From Streptococcus thermophilus (GTDB lineage: Bacteria; Actinomycetota; Actinomycetes; Mycobacteriales; Mycobacteriaceae): 64,000 bases of DNA. Position numbers and translations under genes: made by a program. This document shows positions 1 through 9,291 of this stretch, piece after piece. Each line of letters opens with the position of its first letter. The first letter of the stretch is position 1. The notes below the pieces were generated by a model. It did no database searches. It saw nothing but the letters and a program-made list of their open reading frames with translations, and had not been told where the DNA came from. The DNA lies in contig UYIL01000003.1 of NCBI GenBank assembly GCA_900618065.1, forward strand, positions 1,736,001 through 1,800,000, read 5' to 3'.

Positions 1-2
1 CG

Positions 3-1631
3 CCGCGCCACACCAAAGCCGAGGAGACGGACACCACCACAGCATGGGAGGAGCTGGGCGAGGCCGCCGAACCGGACTTGAGCGCCTGGAGCACCTACGA
101 GTATGGGGAGTCCTTTGTCGATGCCGTGATCGGCGGGACACTGGCCCGGGCGGCCTGGCAGATCGCTCCTGGTGACGACTGGGCTGCCGCACTCGCGGCC
201 CTAGCGGTGAAGGTGGCGAAGGACGGCGGGGGAGTGCTCATTGTCGTGCCCGACCAAACCGACGTGGACACTGTCGACGCGGCGCTGCGCGAGCTGGTGG
301 GGCCGCGGCAGATCACCACGCTCACGGCCTCGCTCGGCCCCCAGGCAAGGTACAGCCGGTTCCTGTCGGTGCTGCACGGGCAGGGCCGGATTGTGGTGGG
401 AACGCGGTCGGCGGGGTTCGCACCCGTTGACAAGCTCGAACTTGCCGTGGTGATGTTCGACGGAGACGATTCCCTTGTGGACCCGCGTGCACCGTACACC
501 CACGCGCGAGAGGTGCTGACCACGCGTTCGGCGATCGAGAAAGCCTCACTCATCATCGGCGGCCACGCACGCTCGGCGGAGACGCAATTGCTTGTGGAGT
601 CCGGGTGGGCGCACGACTTGGTGGCCCCGCGTGCGGCTGTGCGGACCCGGTCGCCGTTCATTCACGCCGCCGGCGACAGTGACTTTGCTCTAGAACGCGA
701 TCCGCGCGCTGCCGCGGCCCGCATCCCGTCTGTCGCGTTCGAAGCGGCGCGCAAGGCACTCGCCGCCGACAAACCGGTGCTGTTCCAAGTGCCGCGCACC
801 GGCTACGTGCAGGCCTTGGCCTGCGGGAAGTGCCGCACACCAGCCAGGTGCCGCGCGTGCAACGGACCACTCGGGTTGCCTAGTGGCGGAGAAGCCGCCG
901 CGCCGACCTGTCGTTGGTGCGGCCGGATGGACTCGTCGTACGTGTGCCCCGTGTGCGGCTCGCACCGTCTGCGCGCCGTTGTGCTGGGAACGCAACGCAC
1001 GGCAGAGGAACTCGGCCGTGCCTTCGCCCCAGCGAAAGTCATCACGTCCTGGGGAGAGAAGATTCTCAAGGAGGTACCGGACGGGCCCGCCATCGTCGTC
1101 GCCACGCCAGGGGCAGAACCACGCGCCAGTGAGGGCTACGGTGCCGCTGTCTTTTTGGACACATGGGCGTTGCTCGGTCGCCCGGACATGCGGGCGAGTG
1201 AGGAGGCGTTGGCGAAGTGGATGGGGGCGGCGGGACTCGTCGATAAGCATGGCGAAGTCGTCGTTGTCGCCGACCCAGCGTTGCCTGTCGTACAGCACCT
1301 CATCCGGTGGGACGCTCCAGGCTATGCCGCCTATGAGCTTCAATCGCGGCGCGAGGTGCGGTTTCCGCCGACAGTGCACATGGCGGCGGTGGATTCGCCT
1401 AGGGAGTCGCTGAAGGATTTCCTGGCGCACATCGAATTGCCGCCGCACGCGGAAGTCCTCGGCCCTGTCGACCTGGCCGACGAGACCTACCAGCAACGTG
1501 TGCTCATCCGTGCCCCGCTGTCGACGCGCACCGCGTTGGGCAAGGCGTTGCGCGCAGCGAACGTGAACCGCGCCACCCGCAAGCAGGAGGCGCCGCTGCG
1601 CATCACCGTCAACCCGATGGACATTGGTTAG
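3..1631 (+). CDS. priA: Probable primosomal protein N' (PriA-like), C-terminal part
   Basis: The frame is open from the left edge, so the N-terminus lies outside the window and about 540 residues are visible. A block of paired cysteines (CGKC, CRAC, CRWC, CPVC, about nt 825-960) matches the zinc-binding insertion of PriA, which in this family drives replication restart at stalled forks. The zinc block is followed by the usual C-terminal domain. No clear helicase Walker motif is seen in the visible part. Actinobacterial PriA proteins are known to have lost intact ATPase motifs, so this is probably a helicase-dead form. It lies directly upstream of def, as in other corynebacteria. The call rests on the cysteine pattern plus synteny. 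Confidence 0.8.
   Translation, partial: PRHTKAEETDTTTAWEELGEAAEPDLSAWSTYEYGESFVDAVIGGTLARAAWQIAPGDDWAAALAALAVKVAKDGGGVLIVVPDQTDVDTVDAALRELVGPRQITTLTASLGPQARYSRFLSVLHGQGRIVVGTRSAGFAPVDKLELAVVMFDGDDSLVDPRAPYTHAREVLTTRSAIEKASLIIGGHARSAETQLLVESGWAHDLVAPRAAVRTRSPFIHAAGDSDFALERDPRAAAARIPSVAFEAARKALAADKPVLFQVPRTGYVQALACGKCRTPARCRACNGPLGLPSGGEAAAPTCRWCGRMDSSYVCPVCGSHRLRAVVLGTQRTAEELGRAFAPAKVITSWGEKILKEVPDGPAIVVATPGAEPRASEGYGAAVFLDTWALLGRPDMRASEEALAKWMGAAGLVDKHGEVVVVADPALPVVQHLIRWDAPGYAAYELQSRREVRFPPTVHMAAVDSPRESLKDFLAHIELPPHAEVLGPVDLADETYQQRVLIRAPLSTRTALGKALRAANVNRATRKQEAPLRITVNPMDIG
1238..1248 (+). repeat. Iterated 11-mer CGTCGATAAGC, copy 1
   Basis: Inside priA; read as V-D-K. Confidence 0.8.
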
Positions 1632-1641
1632 ACTCGCGCCC

Positions 1642-2163
1642 ATGACTGTTCGCCCCATCAGGATCTTCGGGGACCCGGTGCTCAATACCGAAGCCGCCCC
1701 CATCGACACGTTCGACGAGGCACTACGCACGCTGGTCCGCGACATGCTCGAAACCATGGACGCCGCCGGCGGTGTTGGCCTGGCCGCCAACCAGATCGGG
1801 CTGACCAAGCGCATCTTCGTCTATGACTGCAACGGCATGCGCGGCGCGCTGATCAACCCGGTGTGGGAGCCGATCGACGACTTTGTGCAGATCGGTCCGG
1901 AAGGCTGCCTGTCCATCCCGGATATCCAGGCCGAGGTGGAGCGGCACGAAAACGTCATTGCCCGCGGGCAGGACGAATTCGGCCGGCCGGTCGCAATCCG
2001 CGGCAACGGCCTGCTGGCGCGCTGCATCCAGCACGAGACAGACCACTTGGACGGGGTGCTGTTCCTGCGCCGCCTGGAACCGGAGGTGCGCAAGGAAGCG
2101 ATGGCGATCATCCGCGGCGCAGACTGGTACCAAGCACAAACGGAGCAAGGAGAACCGGCATGA
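1642..2163 (+). CDS. def: Peptide deformylase
   Basis: A 173-residue protein that removes the formyl group from the N-terminal methionine of new proteins. All three family motifs are present: GVGLAANQ (residues 44-51), EGCLS (87-91, metal-ligand Cys) and HETDH (131-135, the HExxH metal site with the catalytic Glu). I chose the ATG at 1642 because it gives the standard N-terminus ending in a GDPVL motif; a start at 1624 would add six residues. The stop codon overlaps the fmt start (ATGA), which implies translational coupling of the two formyl-methionine genes. Confidence 0.96.
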   Translation: MTVRPIRIFGDPVLNTEAAPIDTFDEALRTLVRDMLETMDAAGGVGLAANQIGLTKRIFVYDCNGMRGALINPVWEPIDDFVQIGPEGCLSIPDIQAEVERHENVIARGQDEFGRPVAIRGNGLLARCIQHETDHLDGVLFLRRLEPEVRKEAMAIIRGADWYQAQTEQGEPA

Positions 2164-3107
2164 AATTGATTTTCGCGGGTACTCCCGAACCAGCAGTGGT
2201 CGCGCTGGAGAAGCTCATCGCCTCCGAGCACGAGGTCGTCGCAGTGCTCACCCGCCCTGACGCGAAGAAGGGCCGCGGCCGCACCCTGCATCCGTCGCCG
2301 GTCAAGGCGCTGGCTATGGAGCACGGCATCGAGGTGCTTACCCCTGAGACGCTTCGCGATAACGAGGAGGCGCATGCCCGGCTGACGGAGCTGGCCCCTG
2401 ACGCTATCCCCGTTGTCGCCTACGGCAACCTCATCCCAGAGGATTTTCTGCCCATTCCCCGCCACGGTTGGATCAACCTGCACTTCTCGCTGCTGCCGCA
2501 GTGGCGCGGAGCGGCACCCGTGCAGGCCGGGATTCTCCACGGCGACGAATACAGCGGCGCCACGACGTTCCGGATCGATCAGGGCTTGGACACCGGTGAC
2601 ATCATCGGTCAACAGCGTGAAGAAATCCGCGCCACCGACACGGCGGATGACCTGCTGACGCGCCTGGCCTATAACGGTGCTGACCTGCTTGTCCGCACCA
2701 TGGACGACCTGGAATCCGGCACCGCGATATTCACCCCGCAGGAGGGGGAGGCGACCTACGCGCCGAAGATCACGAAAGATGATGCGCGCATTGACTGGCA
2801 GTCCTCCGCGGCGGAGATTGACCGCGCCGTTCGCGCCCACACACCGGGCCCCGGAGCGTGGACAACGCTTGACGACGCCCGCTACAAAGTCGGCCCCATC
2901 ACCCCCTCCCACGAGCAACTCGCGCCGGGGCATGTGGCCATTTCTAAGGACGAAGTGCGCGTCGGCACCGGCGACGGGTCCGTTGTGCTGGGCATGATTC
3001 AGCCTCCGGGAAAGAAGATGATGCAGGCCACCGACTGGGCCCGTGGCCTCCACACCTCCGGCTCTGAAGACAGGTCTGGAGAAGGCGCGGAGGTGGTCTT
3101 CGAGTGA
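2160..3107 (+). CDS. fmt: Methionyl-tRNA formyltransferase
   Basis: A 315-residue enzyme that formylates initiator Met-tRNA using 10-formyl-tetrahydrofolate. The N-terminal Rossmann-type domain carries INLHFSLLP and WRGAAPVQ (residues about 105-122), with Asn106 and His108 as catalytic residues; the C-terminal OB-like domain follows. Its start overlaps the def stop by 4 nt and its own stop overlaps the rsmB start (GTGA). Def, fmt and rsmB are therefore probably translated as one unit, linking formylation, deformylation and ribosome maturation. Confidence 0.96.
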   Translation: MKLIFAGTPEPAVVALEKLIASEHEVVAVLTRPDAKKGRGRTLHPSPVKALAMEHGIEVLTPETLRDNEEAHARLTELAPDAIPVVAYGNLIPEDFLPIPRHGWINLHFSLLPQWRGAAPVQAGILHGDEYSGATTFRIDQGLDTGDIIGQQREEIRATDTADDLLTRLAYNGADLLVRTMDDLESGTAIFTPQEGEATYAPKITKDDARIDWQSSAAEIDRAVRAHTPGPGAWTTLDDARYKVGPITPSHEQLAPGHVAISKDEVRVGTGDGSVVLGMIQPPGKKMMQATDWARGLHTSGSEDRSGEGAEVVFE

Positions 3108-4552
3108 GCGGAGGGTTCCGGTCGCGCACGAAGAGCGCGCAACAGAGTAAGCAAGGGCAGCGCACATCCGGGCAGGGAAAGCAGAAGCAAAGGCACAACA
3201 CGCGGAAGCGGCCGCAGGCGCAATCGCGCATTGGCGACGCTGCACGCGAGGCCGCGTTCGATGCGGTGCTGCGCGTGGAAACGGAGGACGCGTTCGGCAA
3301 CTTGGTCCTGCCGCAGATCCTCCGGGAACGCAAAGTCAAGGGCCGCGACGCTGCTTTTGCCACCGAGCTGGCCTACGGCACGCTGCGGACGCTGGGGGTG
3401 CTCGACGCGGTCATCGCGGAATGCTCGTCGCGTCCGCTGACTGATCTCGACCCAGCCGTGCTGACGGCGCTGCGACTTGGCACCTACCAGCTGTTGATGA
3501 CGCGGGTGGATGACCACGCTGCCGTCGACACCTCAGTGCGCCTCGCGGAGGCTGCAGGCCAAGGCAAGGCGAAGGGCTTTGTCAACGGCATCCTGCGCAC
3601 TGTCGCGCGCACGCCGGCGCAAGAATGGATGGATAAGCTCGCGCCGTCCGACGAGCCGGCTGCGACGGCATTTCGCACGGCGCACCCGGAATGGATTGCC
3701 CGCTCTTTCGCGCAGGTGCTGCCTGCCGGAGAATTGGAAGCGGCACTCAAAGCTGATTCGGAACGGCCGAAAGTGCATCTCGTGGCACGGCCGGGGGAGA
3801 TGAGCGCGGAGGAGCTCGCACTGGTCACCGGTGGCGAGGAGGGCCGCTACAGCCCCTACGCTGTCTACCTCGACGGCGGTGACCCAGGATCACTCGAACC
3901 GGTGCGCGACCGCATGGCGGCGGTGCAAGACGAGGGTTCGCAGCTCATTGCCCGCGCCGTGACGGAAGTCGCAGTGGACGATGATCAGGGGCGCTGGCTT
4001 GACCTCTGCGCGGGTCCCGGTGGCAAAGCGGCGCTCATGGGTGCCATCGCCGCGATCGACGGTGCGACGGTCGACGCGGTCGAGATCGGGGAGACTCGCG
4101 CCGAGTTGATCCGGAAGAGCACCGAGGGGCTGCCCGTGACGGTACACGTCGCAGACGGGCGCAATCCCGGTCTCGAGGCGGGCTTTGACCGCGTGCTTGT
4201 GGATGCACCATGCTCCGGCCTAGGTGCCCTGCGCCGCCGCCCCGAAGCCCGGTGGCGCAAGAGCGAGGACGACATCGCTGAGCTGAACACGCTGCAGGAA
4301 GAGCTGCTCGCCTCGGCCGTGAACTTGGCCAAGCCAGGCGGCGTGGTGGTGTATTCCACGTGCTCGCCGGATGTGCGCGAGACGCGGGGGATCGTCGAGA
4401 AGCAACTGGAGAAAGGTGATGTCGAAGAGTTCGATGCGCGCGACTACTTGCCGGACATGGGCGAGCTTGGTGAGCACCTCAGTGCGCAAATGTGGCCGCA
4501 CCGGCACAGCACGGACGCAATGTTCATGGCAATCTTGAAACGATTGCCATAA
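3104..4552 (+). CDS. rsmB: 16S rRNA (cytosine-967-C5) methyltransferase RsmB
   Basis: A 482-residue protein starting at a GTG inside the fmt stop. A basic, Gln/Lys-rich N-terminus precedes a NusB-like RNA-binding domain (about residues 45-180). The S-adenosylmethionine domain shows LDLCAGPGGK (about 305) and the two catalytic cysteine motifs DAPCSGLG and YSTCSPD. The family methylates C967 of 16S rRNA. The lysine/glutamine-rich N-terminal extension of about 40 residues looks disordered. Assignment as RsmB rather than another RNA m5C methyltransferase rests on the NusB-like domain and position. Confidence 0.92.
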   Translation: MSGGFRSRTKSAQQSKQGQRTSGQGKQKQRHNTRKRPQAQSRIGDAAREAAFDAVLRVETEDAFGNLVLPQILRERKVKGRDAAFATELAYGTLRTLGVLDAVIAECSSRPLTDLDPAVLTALRLGTYQLLMTRVDDHAAVDTSVRLAEAAGQGKAKGFVNGILRTVARTPAQEWMDKLAPSDEPAATAFRTAHPEWIARSFAQVLPAGELEAALKADSERPKVHLVARPGEMSAEELALVTGGEEGRYSPYAVYLDGGDPGSLEPVRDRMAAVQDEGSQLIARAVTEVAVDDDQGRWLDLCAGPGGKAALMGAIAAIDGATVDAVEIGETRAELIRKSTEGLPVTVHVADGRNPGLEAGFDRVLVDAPCSGLGALRRRPEARWRKSEDDIAELNTLQEELLASAVNLAKPGGVVVYSTCSPDVRETRGIVEKQLEKGDVEEFDARDYLPDMGELGEHLSAQMWPHRHSTDAMFMAILKRLP

Positions 4553-4575
4553 GACATCGCGGGTACCATGAGGAC

Positions 4576-5232
4576 ATGATCTACATCGCCCCGTCGATCC
4601 TGGCCGCCGATTACGCCGCGCTCGGTGCGGACGTGGAAAAGGTGCCCACCGCGGATCTGATTCACGTGGACATCATGGACGGCCACTTCGTGCCCAACCT
4701 GTCGTTCGGGCCGGACGTGACCAAGGCCGTCAACCGCGTCACCGACCAGTTCCTAGACATTCACATGATGATCGAGGAGCCGGGGCGCTGGTTCGAGACC
4801 TACGTCGAGGCCGGCGGCGACCGCTTGGTCTTTCACATTGAAGCGACGAACGACCACATCAACGCAGCTAAGAAATTGCATGATCTCGGGGTGGAGGCCG
4901 GGTTCGCGATCAAGCCTGGCACGCCGATCGAGCCGTATCTCGACGACCTCGAGCACTTCGAGGAGGTCATGGTCATGAGCGTCGAGCCCGGTTTCGGTGG
5001 CCAAAAGTTCATGCCGGAGGTCTTAAGCAAGGTGGTCACGTTGCGCGAGCACATCGCAGACGCTGGCTTATCGACGATCATCGGCATCGACGGCGGCATC
5101 GGCGAATCCACCATCAAGCAGGCCGCCGAGGCTGGCGTGGAATCTTTCGTCGCTGGTTCGGCAGTGTTCGGGGCGCACGACCCGGCGGCGGCAGTGGAGA
5201 AGCTGCGCGAGCTGGCCAACAGCGTCCAGTAG
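4576..5232 (+). CDS. rpe: Ribulose-phosphate 3-epimerase
   Basis: A 218-residue TIM-barrel enzyme that interconverts ribulose 5-phosphate and xylulose 5-phosphate in the pentose phosphate pathway. Family motifs are HVDIMDGHFVPN (metal site and catalytic Asp), MSVEPGFGGQKF, and IGIDGGI near the phosphate-binding end. I use the ATG at 4576, which gives the standard start MIYIAPSIL. It lies 23 nt after rsmB and 11 nt before ribD, so it is probably co-transcribed with both. Ribulose 5-phosphate, its substrate, is also the precursor used by RibBA downstream. Confidence 0.96.
   Translation: MIYIAPSILAADYAALGADVEKVPTADLIHVDIMDGHFVPNLSFGPDVTKAVNRVTDQFLDIHMMIEEPGRWFETYVEAGGDRLVFHIEATNDHINAAKKLHDLGVEAGFAIKPGTPIEPYLDDLEHFEEVMVMSVEPGFGGQKFMPEVLSKVVTLREHIADAGLSTIIGIDGGIGESTIKQAAEAGVESFVAGSAVFGAHDPAAAVEKLRELANSVQ
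5066..5076 (-). repeat. Iterated 11-mer, copy 2
   Basis: Inside rpe, on the strand opposite the gene; gene reads L-S-T. Confidence 0.8.
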
Positions 5233-5243
5233 ACCGCGGTGCA

Positions 5244-6317
5244 ATGGAACTGTACAGCGGAAAACCCATGCTCAGCCCGCAGGCCGAGCAGGCTCTGTGG
5301 GCTGCCTTGGATGCCGGTGAAGCAGTGCGCGGCACGACGAGCCCGAACCCGCCGGTGGGCTGCGCGATCTTCCAGGAGGCCGTTCCGATTCACCCCTTCG
5401 GCGAGGATATGCCGTTAATCTTCGCCGTCGGTGGCACGGAGCCGGCTGGTGGGCGGCACGCGGAACGGGTAGCGCTCGACGCAGCTGGGGATGCAGCCCG
5501 CGGCGCGAGCATGGTGGTCACCCTTGAGCCTTGCAACCACACCGGGCGGACAGGCCCGTGCACTGAGGCCATTGTCGCTGCGGGGATAGAGCGGGTCATT
5601 TACCTCACGCAGGACCCGAATCCTGTAGCAGCCGGGGGTGCACAGTGGTTGCAAGACCATGGTGTGAAAGTGATTTTCCACCCCTATCCGGTGCGTGAAC
5701 TGGAACCGTGGCTCGCTTCCGTCGGGCACGGTCGGGTCAGCGTGACAGCAAAGTTCGCCGCCACTCTCGACGGGTTCACCGCCGCCGTCGACGGCACGAG
5801 CCAGTGGATCACCGGCCCGCACACCCGTGAAGCCGTGCATGCGGACCGGGCCAAACGCGACGCGATCATCATCGGCACCGGAACCGCCCTTGCGGACAAC
5901 CCGTCGCTGACCGCAAGGCGCAGCGACGGCGCGTTGTATGAGAATCAGCCCCGCCGCGTAGTGGTGGGAACACGTGAGGTCCCGCAGGGTAACCTCACTG
6001 AACTCGGTTTCGAGCAGTACGCCACGCCCCGTGAAGCACTCGACGCGTTGTATGCATCCGGTGCGCGGGACGTGCTCGTGGAAGGCGGGGCTGAGCTCAT
6101 GCACAGCATGTTCGAGCTCGATGTGGTCGATGCTGTGCAGGCGTACGTCGCACCGATGATTCTCGGTGCTGGCAGGGGAGTCGTGGCGGGCCAGTTGGCG
6201 GGCACTCTGGCAGAGGCCACCCGGTATGAGTTGAACACCGTGTGGTGCACCGACGACGATGACGTCGTCATTGAAATGAGCAGGAAAGGGCACAGCGCAT
6301 GTTCACCGGATTGGTAG
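5244..6317 (+). CDS. ribD: Bifunctional riboflavin biosynthesis deaminase/reductase RibD
   Basis: A protein of up to 357 residues with an N-terminal cytidine-deaminase-like domain (GGRHAERVAL, then LEPCNHTGRTGPC, zinc ligands His and two Cys) and a C-terminal reductase domain (VTAKFAATLDG; VEGGAELM). It converts the GTP cyclohydrolase II product into the reduced, deaminated pyrimidine. An ATG at 5268 is the more likely start, because family members begin about 20-30 residues before the TSPNPPVGC motif. The 3' end overlaps ribE by 19 nt in another frame, which suggests coupling. No FMN riboswitch fits in the 11-nt gap upstream. Confidence 0.95.
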   Translation: MELYSGKPMLSPQAEQALWAALDAGEAVRGTTSPNPPVGCAIFQEAVPIHPFGEDMPLIFAVGGTEPAGGRHAERVALDAAGDAARGASMVVTLEPCNHTGRTGPCTEAIVAAGIERVIYLTQDPNPVAAGGAQWLQDHGVKVIFHPYPVRELEPWLASVGHGRVSVTAKFAATLDGFTAAVDGTSQWITGPHTREAVHADRAKRDAIIIGTGTALADNPSLTARRSDGALYENQPRRVVVGTREVPQGNLTELGFEQYATPREALDALYASGARDVLVEGGAELMHSMFELDVVDAVQAYVAPMILGAGRGVVAGQLAGTLAEATRYELNTVWCTDDDDVVIEMSRKGHSACSPDW

Positions 6318-6892
6318 AGGAAGTCGGCAGCGTCGAGAAGCTGGAGCGGCTCGACGCTGCCGTGCGACTCACGGTGCGCGGACCGAAGGTCACCTCCGAC
6401 GCGGCCCCGGGCGATTCAATCGCGGTCGACGGCGTGTGCTTGACCGTCGTGGAGGCTGCTGGCGGCGTGTTCACCGCTGACGTCATGCAGGAAACACTGA
6501 CCCGCTCGCGGCTGGGCAGCTACGAGGTCGGTTCGCGCGTCAACCTGGAACGCGCGCTGGCGGCGGGGTCGCGGATGGGCGGACACATCGTGCAGGGCCA
6601 TGTCGACGGGGTCGGCGAACTGATCTCGCGCGATAGTTCGGAGCACTGGGACGTGCTGCGCTTCACTTTGCCGAAGCAGCTCGCGCGCTACGTCGTGGAG
6701 AAGGGCTCGATCGCGCTCAACGGCACTTCGCTGACGGTCTCCGCGGTGGGCGCGGACTACGGGGAAGTGTCGCTCATCCCGACGACGCTGGCGGAAACGA
6801 CCTTCGGTACGCTGGCCGTTGGCGAGCCGGTGAACATGGAAGTGGACGTGGTGGCCAAGTACGTTGAGAAAATGGTTGAGGGCTACCATTAG
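6299..6892 (+). CDS. ribE: Riboflavin synthase, alpha chain
   Basis: A 197-residue protein built of two lumazine-binding repeats. It starts with [10 protein letters not shown], the classical N-terminus, and has [13 protein letters not shown] at the start of the second half. It dismutates two 6,7-dimethyl-8-ribityllumazine molecules to riboflavin. It begins inside ribD and ends 5 nt before ribBA. Its lumazine substrate is made by RibH, encoded two genes downstream. Confidence 0.96.
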   Translation: MFTGLVEEVGSVEKLERLDAAVRLTVRGPKVTSDAAPGDSIAVDGVCLTVVEAAGGVFTADVMQETLTRSRLGSYEVGSRVNLERALAAGSRMGGHIVQGHVDGVGELISRDSSEHWDVLRFTLPKQLARYVVEKGSIALNGTSLTVSAVGADYGEVSLIPTTLAETTFGTLAVGEPVNMEVDVVAKYVEKMVEGYH

Positions 6893-6897
6893 TCCCC

Positions 6898-8154
6898 ATG
6901 AGCGACACCCTGCGACTGGATTCAATTGAGGATGCCGTGGCAGCCATCGCCGGCGGCGGGGCGGTCGTGGTTGTCGACGACGAGGACCGGGAAAATGAGG
7001 GCGACCTCATCTTCGCCGCAGATCGTGCAACGCCCGAGCTCGTTGCGTTCATGGTGCGCTATTCCTCCGGATATATCTGCGTGTCCATGGAGGATTCCCG
7101 GGCTAGCGAGTTGAATCTGCCGCCGATGGTGGCGCAAAACGAGGACGCGCGCGGCACGGCTTATGCGGTGACCGTGGATGCCGCGACGGGCACGACGGGG
7201 ATTTCGGCCCGCTCGCGTGCAGAGACGATTCGCCGGCTCGCCGACCCGAACTTTGGCCCGGAGGGGTTCACGCGCCCGGGTCACGTGGTTCCTTTGCGTG
7301 CGCGCGCCGGCGGGGTGCTCGCCCGCGACGGCCACACCGAAGCCGCTGTCGATCTCTCCCGCATGGCCGGCTGCGCGCCGGTGGGAGTGCTGTGCGAGAT
7401 CGTTTCCGAAGACGACCCAACCGACATGGCGCGCGGGCCTGAACTGCGCCGTTTCGCCCATGAGCACGAGCTGCCGATGATCTCGATTGCGCAGCTCATC
7501 CAGCACCGGCGCCGCACCGAGCCTTTGGTCGAGCGAGCAGCTACGACAACTTTGCCCACCGATTACGGCGTGTTCACGGCGTACGGTTACCGCGCGCATG
7601 TCGACGGCACCGAGCACGTCGCCCTCGTCGTCGGCGACGTCACCCCGGAGGGCGAGGAGGACGACGTTCTGGTCCGAGTCCACTCGGAGTGCCTGACGGG
7701 GGATGTGTTCTCCTCGACACGTTGCGACTGCGGCCCGCAGCTGCAAGAGTCCATGCGCCGGATCCAAGCCGCCGGGCGCGGCGTGATCGTGTACGTGCGC
7801 GGGCACGAGGGCCGCGGCATCGGACTGGTGTCCAAGCTGCAGGCCTACCGTCTGCAGGACGACGGCTTAGATACCGTCGACGCGAACTTGGAACAGGGTT
7901 TGCCGATCGACGCGCGGGAATACTCCGTCGCCGGGCACATCCTCGCCGATCTCGGCGTAGCCTCGGTGGAGGTGCTGTCCAATAACCCGGACAAGGTGGA
8001 GGCCTTGAGCGGTTTTGGCCCTGTCATTGCCGGACGCACCCGCATTGAAATCGCTCCCTCCCACGACAACATCTATTATCTGCGCACAAAGCGCGACCGG
8101 ATGGGCCACGATCTGCCGCTGGTCACCGAATGGGAACGCACGCACGGTGTCTAA
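6898..8154 (+). CDS. ribBA: Bifunctional DHBP synthase / GTP cyclohydrolase II
   Basis: A 418-residue fusion. The N-terminal half makes 3,4-dihydroxy-2-butanone 4-phosphate from ribulose 5-phosphate (acidic motif [11 protein letters not shown] near residue 28). The C-terminal half opens GTP ([17 protein letters not shown] supplies the three zinc cysteines; [17 protein letters not shown] follows). Both riboflavin precursors thus come from one polypeptide. Its last codons and TAA lie inside the left arm of a perfect 15-bp inverted repeat. Confidence 0.96.
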   Translation: MSDTLRLDSIEDAVAAIAGGGAVVVVDDEDRENEGDLIFAADRATPELVAFMVRYSSGYICVSMEDSRASELNLPPMVAQNEDARGTAYAVTVDAATGTTGISARSRAETIRRLADPNFGPEGFTRPGHVVPLRARAGGVLARDGHTEAAVDLSRMAGCAPVGVLCEIVSEDDPTDMARGPELRRFAHEHELPMISIAQLIQHRRRTEPLVERAATTTLPTDYGVFTAYGYRAHVDGTEHVALVVGDVTPEGEEDDVLVRVHSECLTGDVFSSTRCDCGPQLQESMRRIQAAGRGVIVYVRGHEGRGIGLVSKLQAYRLQDDGLDTVDANLEQGLPIDAREYSVAGHILADLGVASVEVLSNNPDKVEALSGFGPVIAGRTRIEIAPSHDNIYYLRTKRDRMGHDLPLVTEWERTHGV

Positions 8155-8182
8155 AGCCGACTGCGCAGCTTTAGACACCGTG
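8143..8182. repeat. Perfect 15-bp inverted repeat overlapping the ribBA stop
   Basis: Arms at 8143-8157 and 8168-8182 are exact reverse complements around a 10-nt loop. The left arm contains the end of ribBA including its TAA at 8152-8154. No T-tract follows, so it is not a standard terminator. It could act as an RNA processing or stability element, or as an attenuator lowering ribH relative to ribBA. Confidence 0.85.
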
Positions 8183-8210
8183 GAAGAGTGAGGAAAAGGA
8201 GAGACAAACG

Positions 8211-8702
8211 ATGGCCACTTCCGGAGCACCCCAGGTAGCGCAGCTCAACGCCGAGGGAATCTCGGTGGCGGTGGTGGTGACGGAGTGGAACGCAGGCATC
8301 GTCGATAAGCTGCGTGACCGCGCCGTGACCGCCGCACGCGACGCTGGCGCCAAGGTCGAAGTCTTTTCTGTCGCCGGTGCGCTGGAGCTGCCGGTTGTCG
8401 TTCAGGCATGTGCGAAGCGTTTCGACGCTGTCGTCGCGCTCGGTTGTGTCATCCGCGGCGAAACGGCCCACTTCGATTATGTCTGCGATTCCGTGACGGA
8501 GGGCCTCACGCGCGTGGCGCTCGACGAGGAGGTACCGGTGGGAAACGGTGTTCTCACCGTCGATAACGAAGCCCAAGCCCTCGACCGCGCCGGCGGACCG
8601 GGCGCGAAGGAAGACAAGGGAGCGGAAGCAGTCGCTGCGGCACTCGGCGCGGCACAGACACTGTCGCAGGTGCGCACTTTCCCGCTTTTGGCCCGCGACT
8701 AG
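8211..8702 (+). CDS. ribH: 6,7-dimethyl-8-ribityllumazine synthase
   Basis: A 163-residue lumazine synthase that condenses the RibD pathway product with dihydroxybutanone phosphate. Visible motifs are VVVTEWN at the start, VAGALELPVV, and VIRGETAHFDYVCDSV with the catalytic His. A good ribosome binding site (aaaaggagag) precedes the ATG. The 56-nt gap from ribBA holds the perfect hairpin. It closes the riboflavin operon. Confidence 0.96.
   Translation: MATSGAPQVAQLNAEGISVAVVVTEWNAGIVDKLRDRAVTAARDAGAKVEVFSVAGALELPVVVQACAKRFDAVVALGCVIRGETAHFDYVCDSVTEGLTRVALDEEVPVGNGVLTVDNEAQALDRAGGPGAKEDKGAEAVAAALGAAQTLSQVRTFPLLARD
8300..8310 (+). repeat. Iterated 11-mer, copy 3
   Basis: Inside ribH; read as V-D-K-L. 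Confidence 0.8.
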
Positions 8703-8715
8703 CGCGAACACTAGG

Positions 8716-9291
8716 ATGGCCACTGAGATGAGCCGTGACACTAGCCCAGACAGCCCCGAGATGACCAGCCCCGATAAGCGGACGCCGTTGAGCGACGAGG
8801 AACTCGCGTACTTCAACGCTCTCGACCCCCACGCCGTGACCTCGACGAAGCCGTGGGAGTTTGAGGCAACGTCGCCGGCATTGAAACGCATTGCTGTCAT
8901 CGCCATCGTGGTGATCATGGCTGTGCACATCTTCATGGGGGCTGTCGTCGACATCGAGTTCACCGGTGCGGCCATCACGACATTGGACAAGCTCGCTTTC
9001 CCGGGCATCGGCCTGATCTTGTCCGTGTGCACATGGTGGGGGCTGTCGCGGCCGCGTGTGCGGGCGAACGAAGACGGCGTGGAGGTGCGCAATATCATTG
9101 GCACGCGCTTCTACCCGTGGATCGTCGTCTACGGCCTAGCTTTCCCGCGCGGGTCGCGCATGGCGCGGCTGGAGTTGCCGGAGTTTGAATATGTGCCGCT
9201 GTGGGCGATCCAGTCCGCCGACAAAGAGCGCGCTGTGGCCGCGGTGAAGGACTTCCGCGAGCTCGAAGCGCAGTACATGCCCGAGGACTAG
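8716..9291 (+). CDS. PH-domain-like membrane protein
   Basis: A 191-residue protein with an acidic N-terminus, two hydrophobic segments (about residues 60-80 and 95-112) and a C-terminal region with VRANEDGVEVRN and W-x-x-V-Y-G-L-A-F, typical of the bacterial PH-like family found in actinobacteria. The same gene sits between ribH and uvrC in other corynebacteria. I chose the ATG at 8716; the frame is open upstream but overlaps ribH. Function unknown. It ends immediately before the uvrC ATG. Confidence 0.75.
   Translation: MATEMSRDTSPDSPEMTSPDKRTPLSDEELAYFNALDPHAVTSTKPWEFEATSPALKRIAVIAIVVIMAVHIFMGAVVDIEFTGAAITTLDKLAFPGIGLILSVCTWWGLSRPRVRANEDGVEVRNIIGTRFYPWIVVYGLAFPRGSRMARLELPEFEYVPLWAIQSADKERAVAAVKDFRELEAQYMPED

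Noticed and set aside
690..1814. Minus-strand open frame of 374 codons under priA
   Set aside because: Shadow of priA in GC-rich DNA; composition is Arg-rich and no family features are seen.
5233..5243. FMN riboswitch before the riboflavin genes
   Set aside because: The gap is only 11 nt; no room for the aptamer, and none is seen in the upstream coding sequence.
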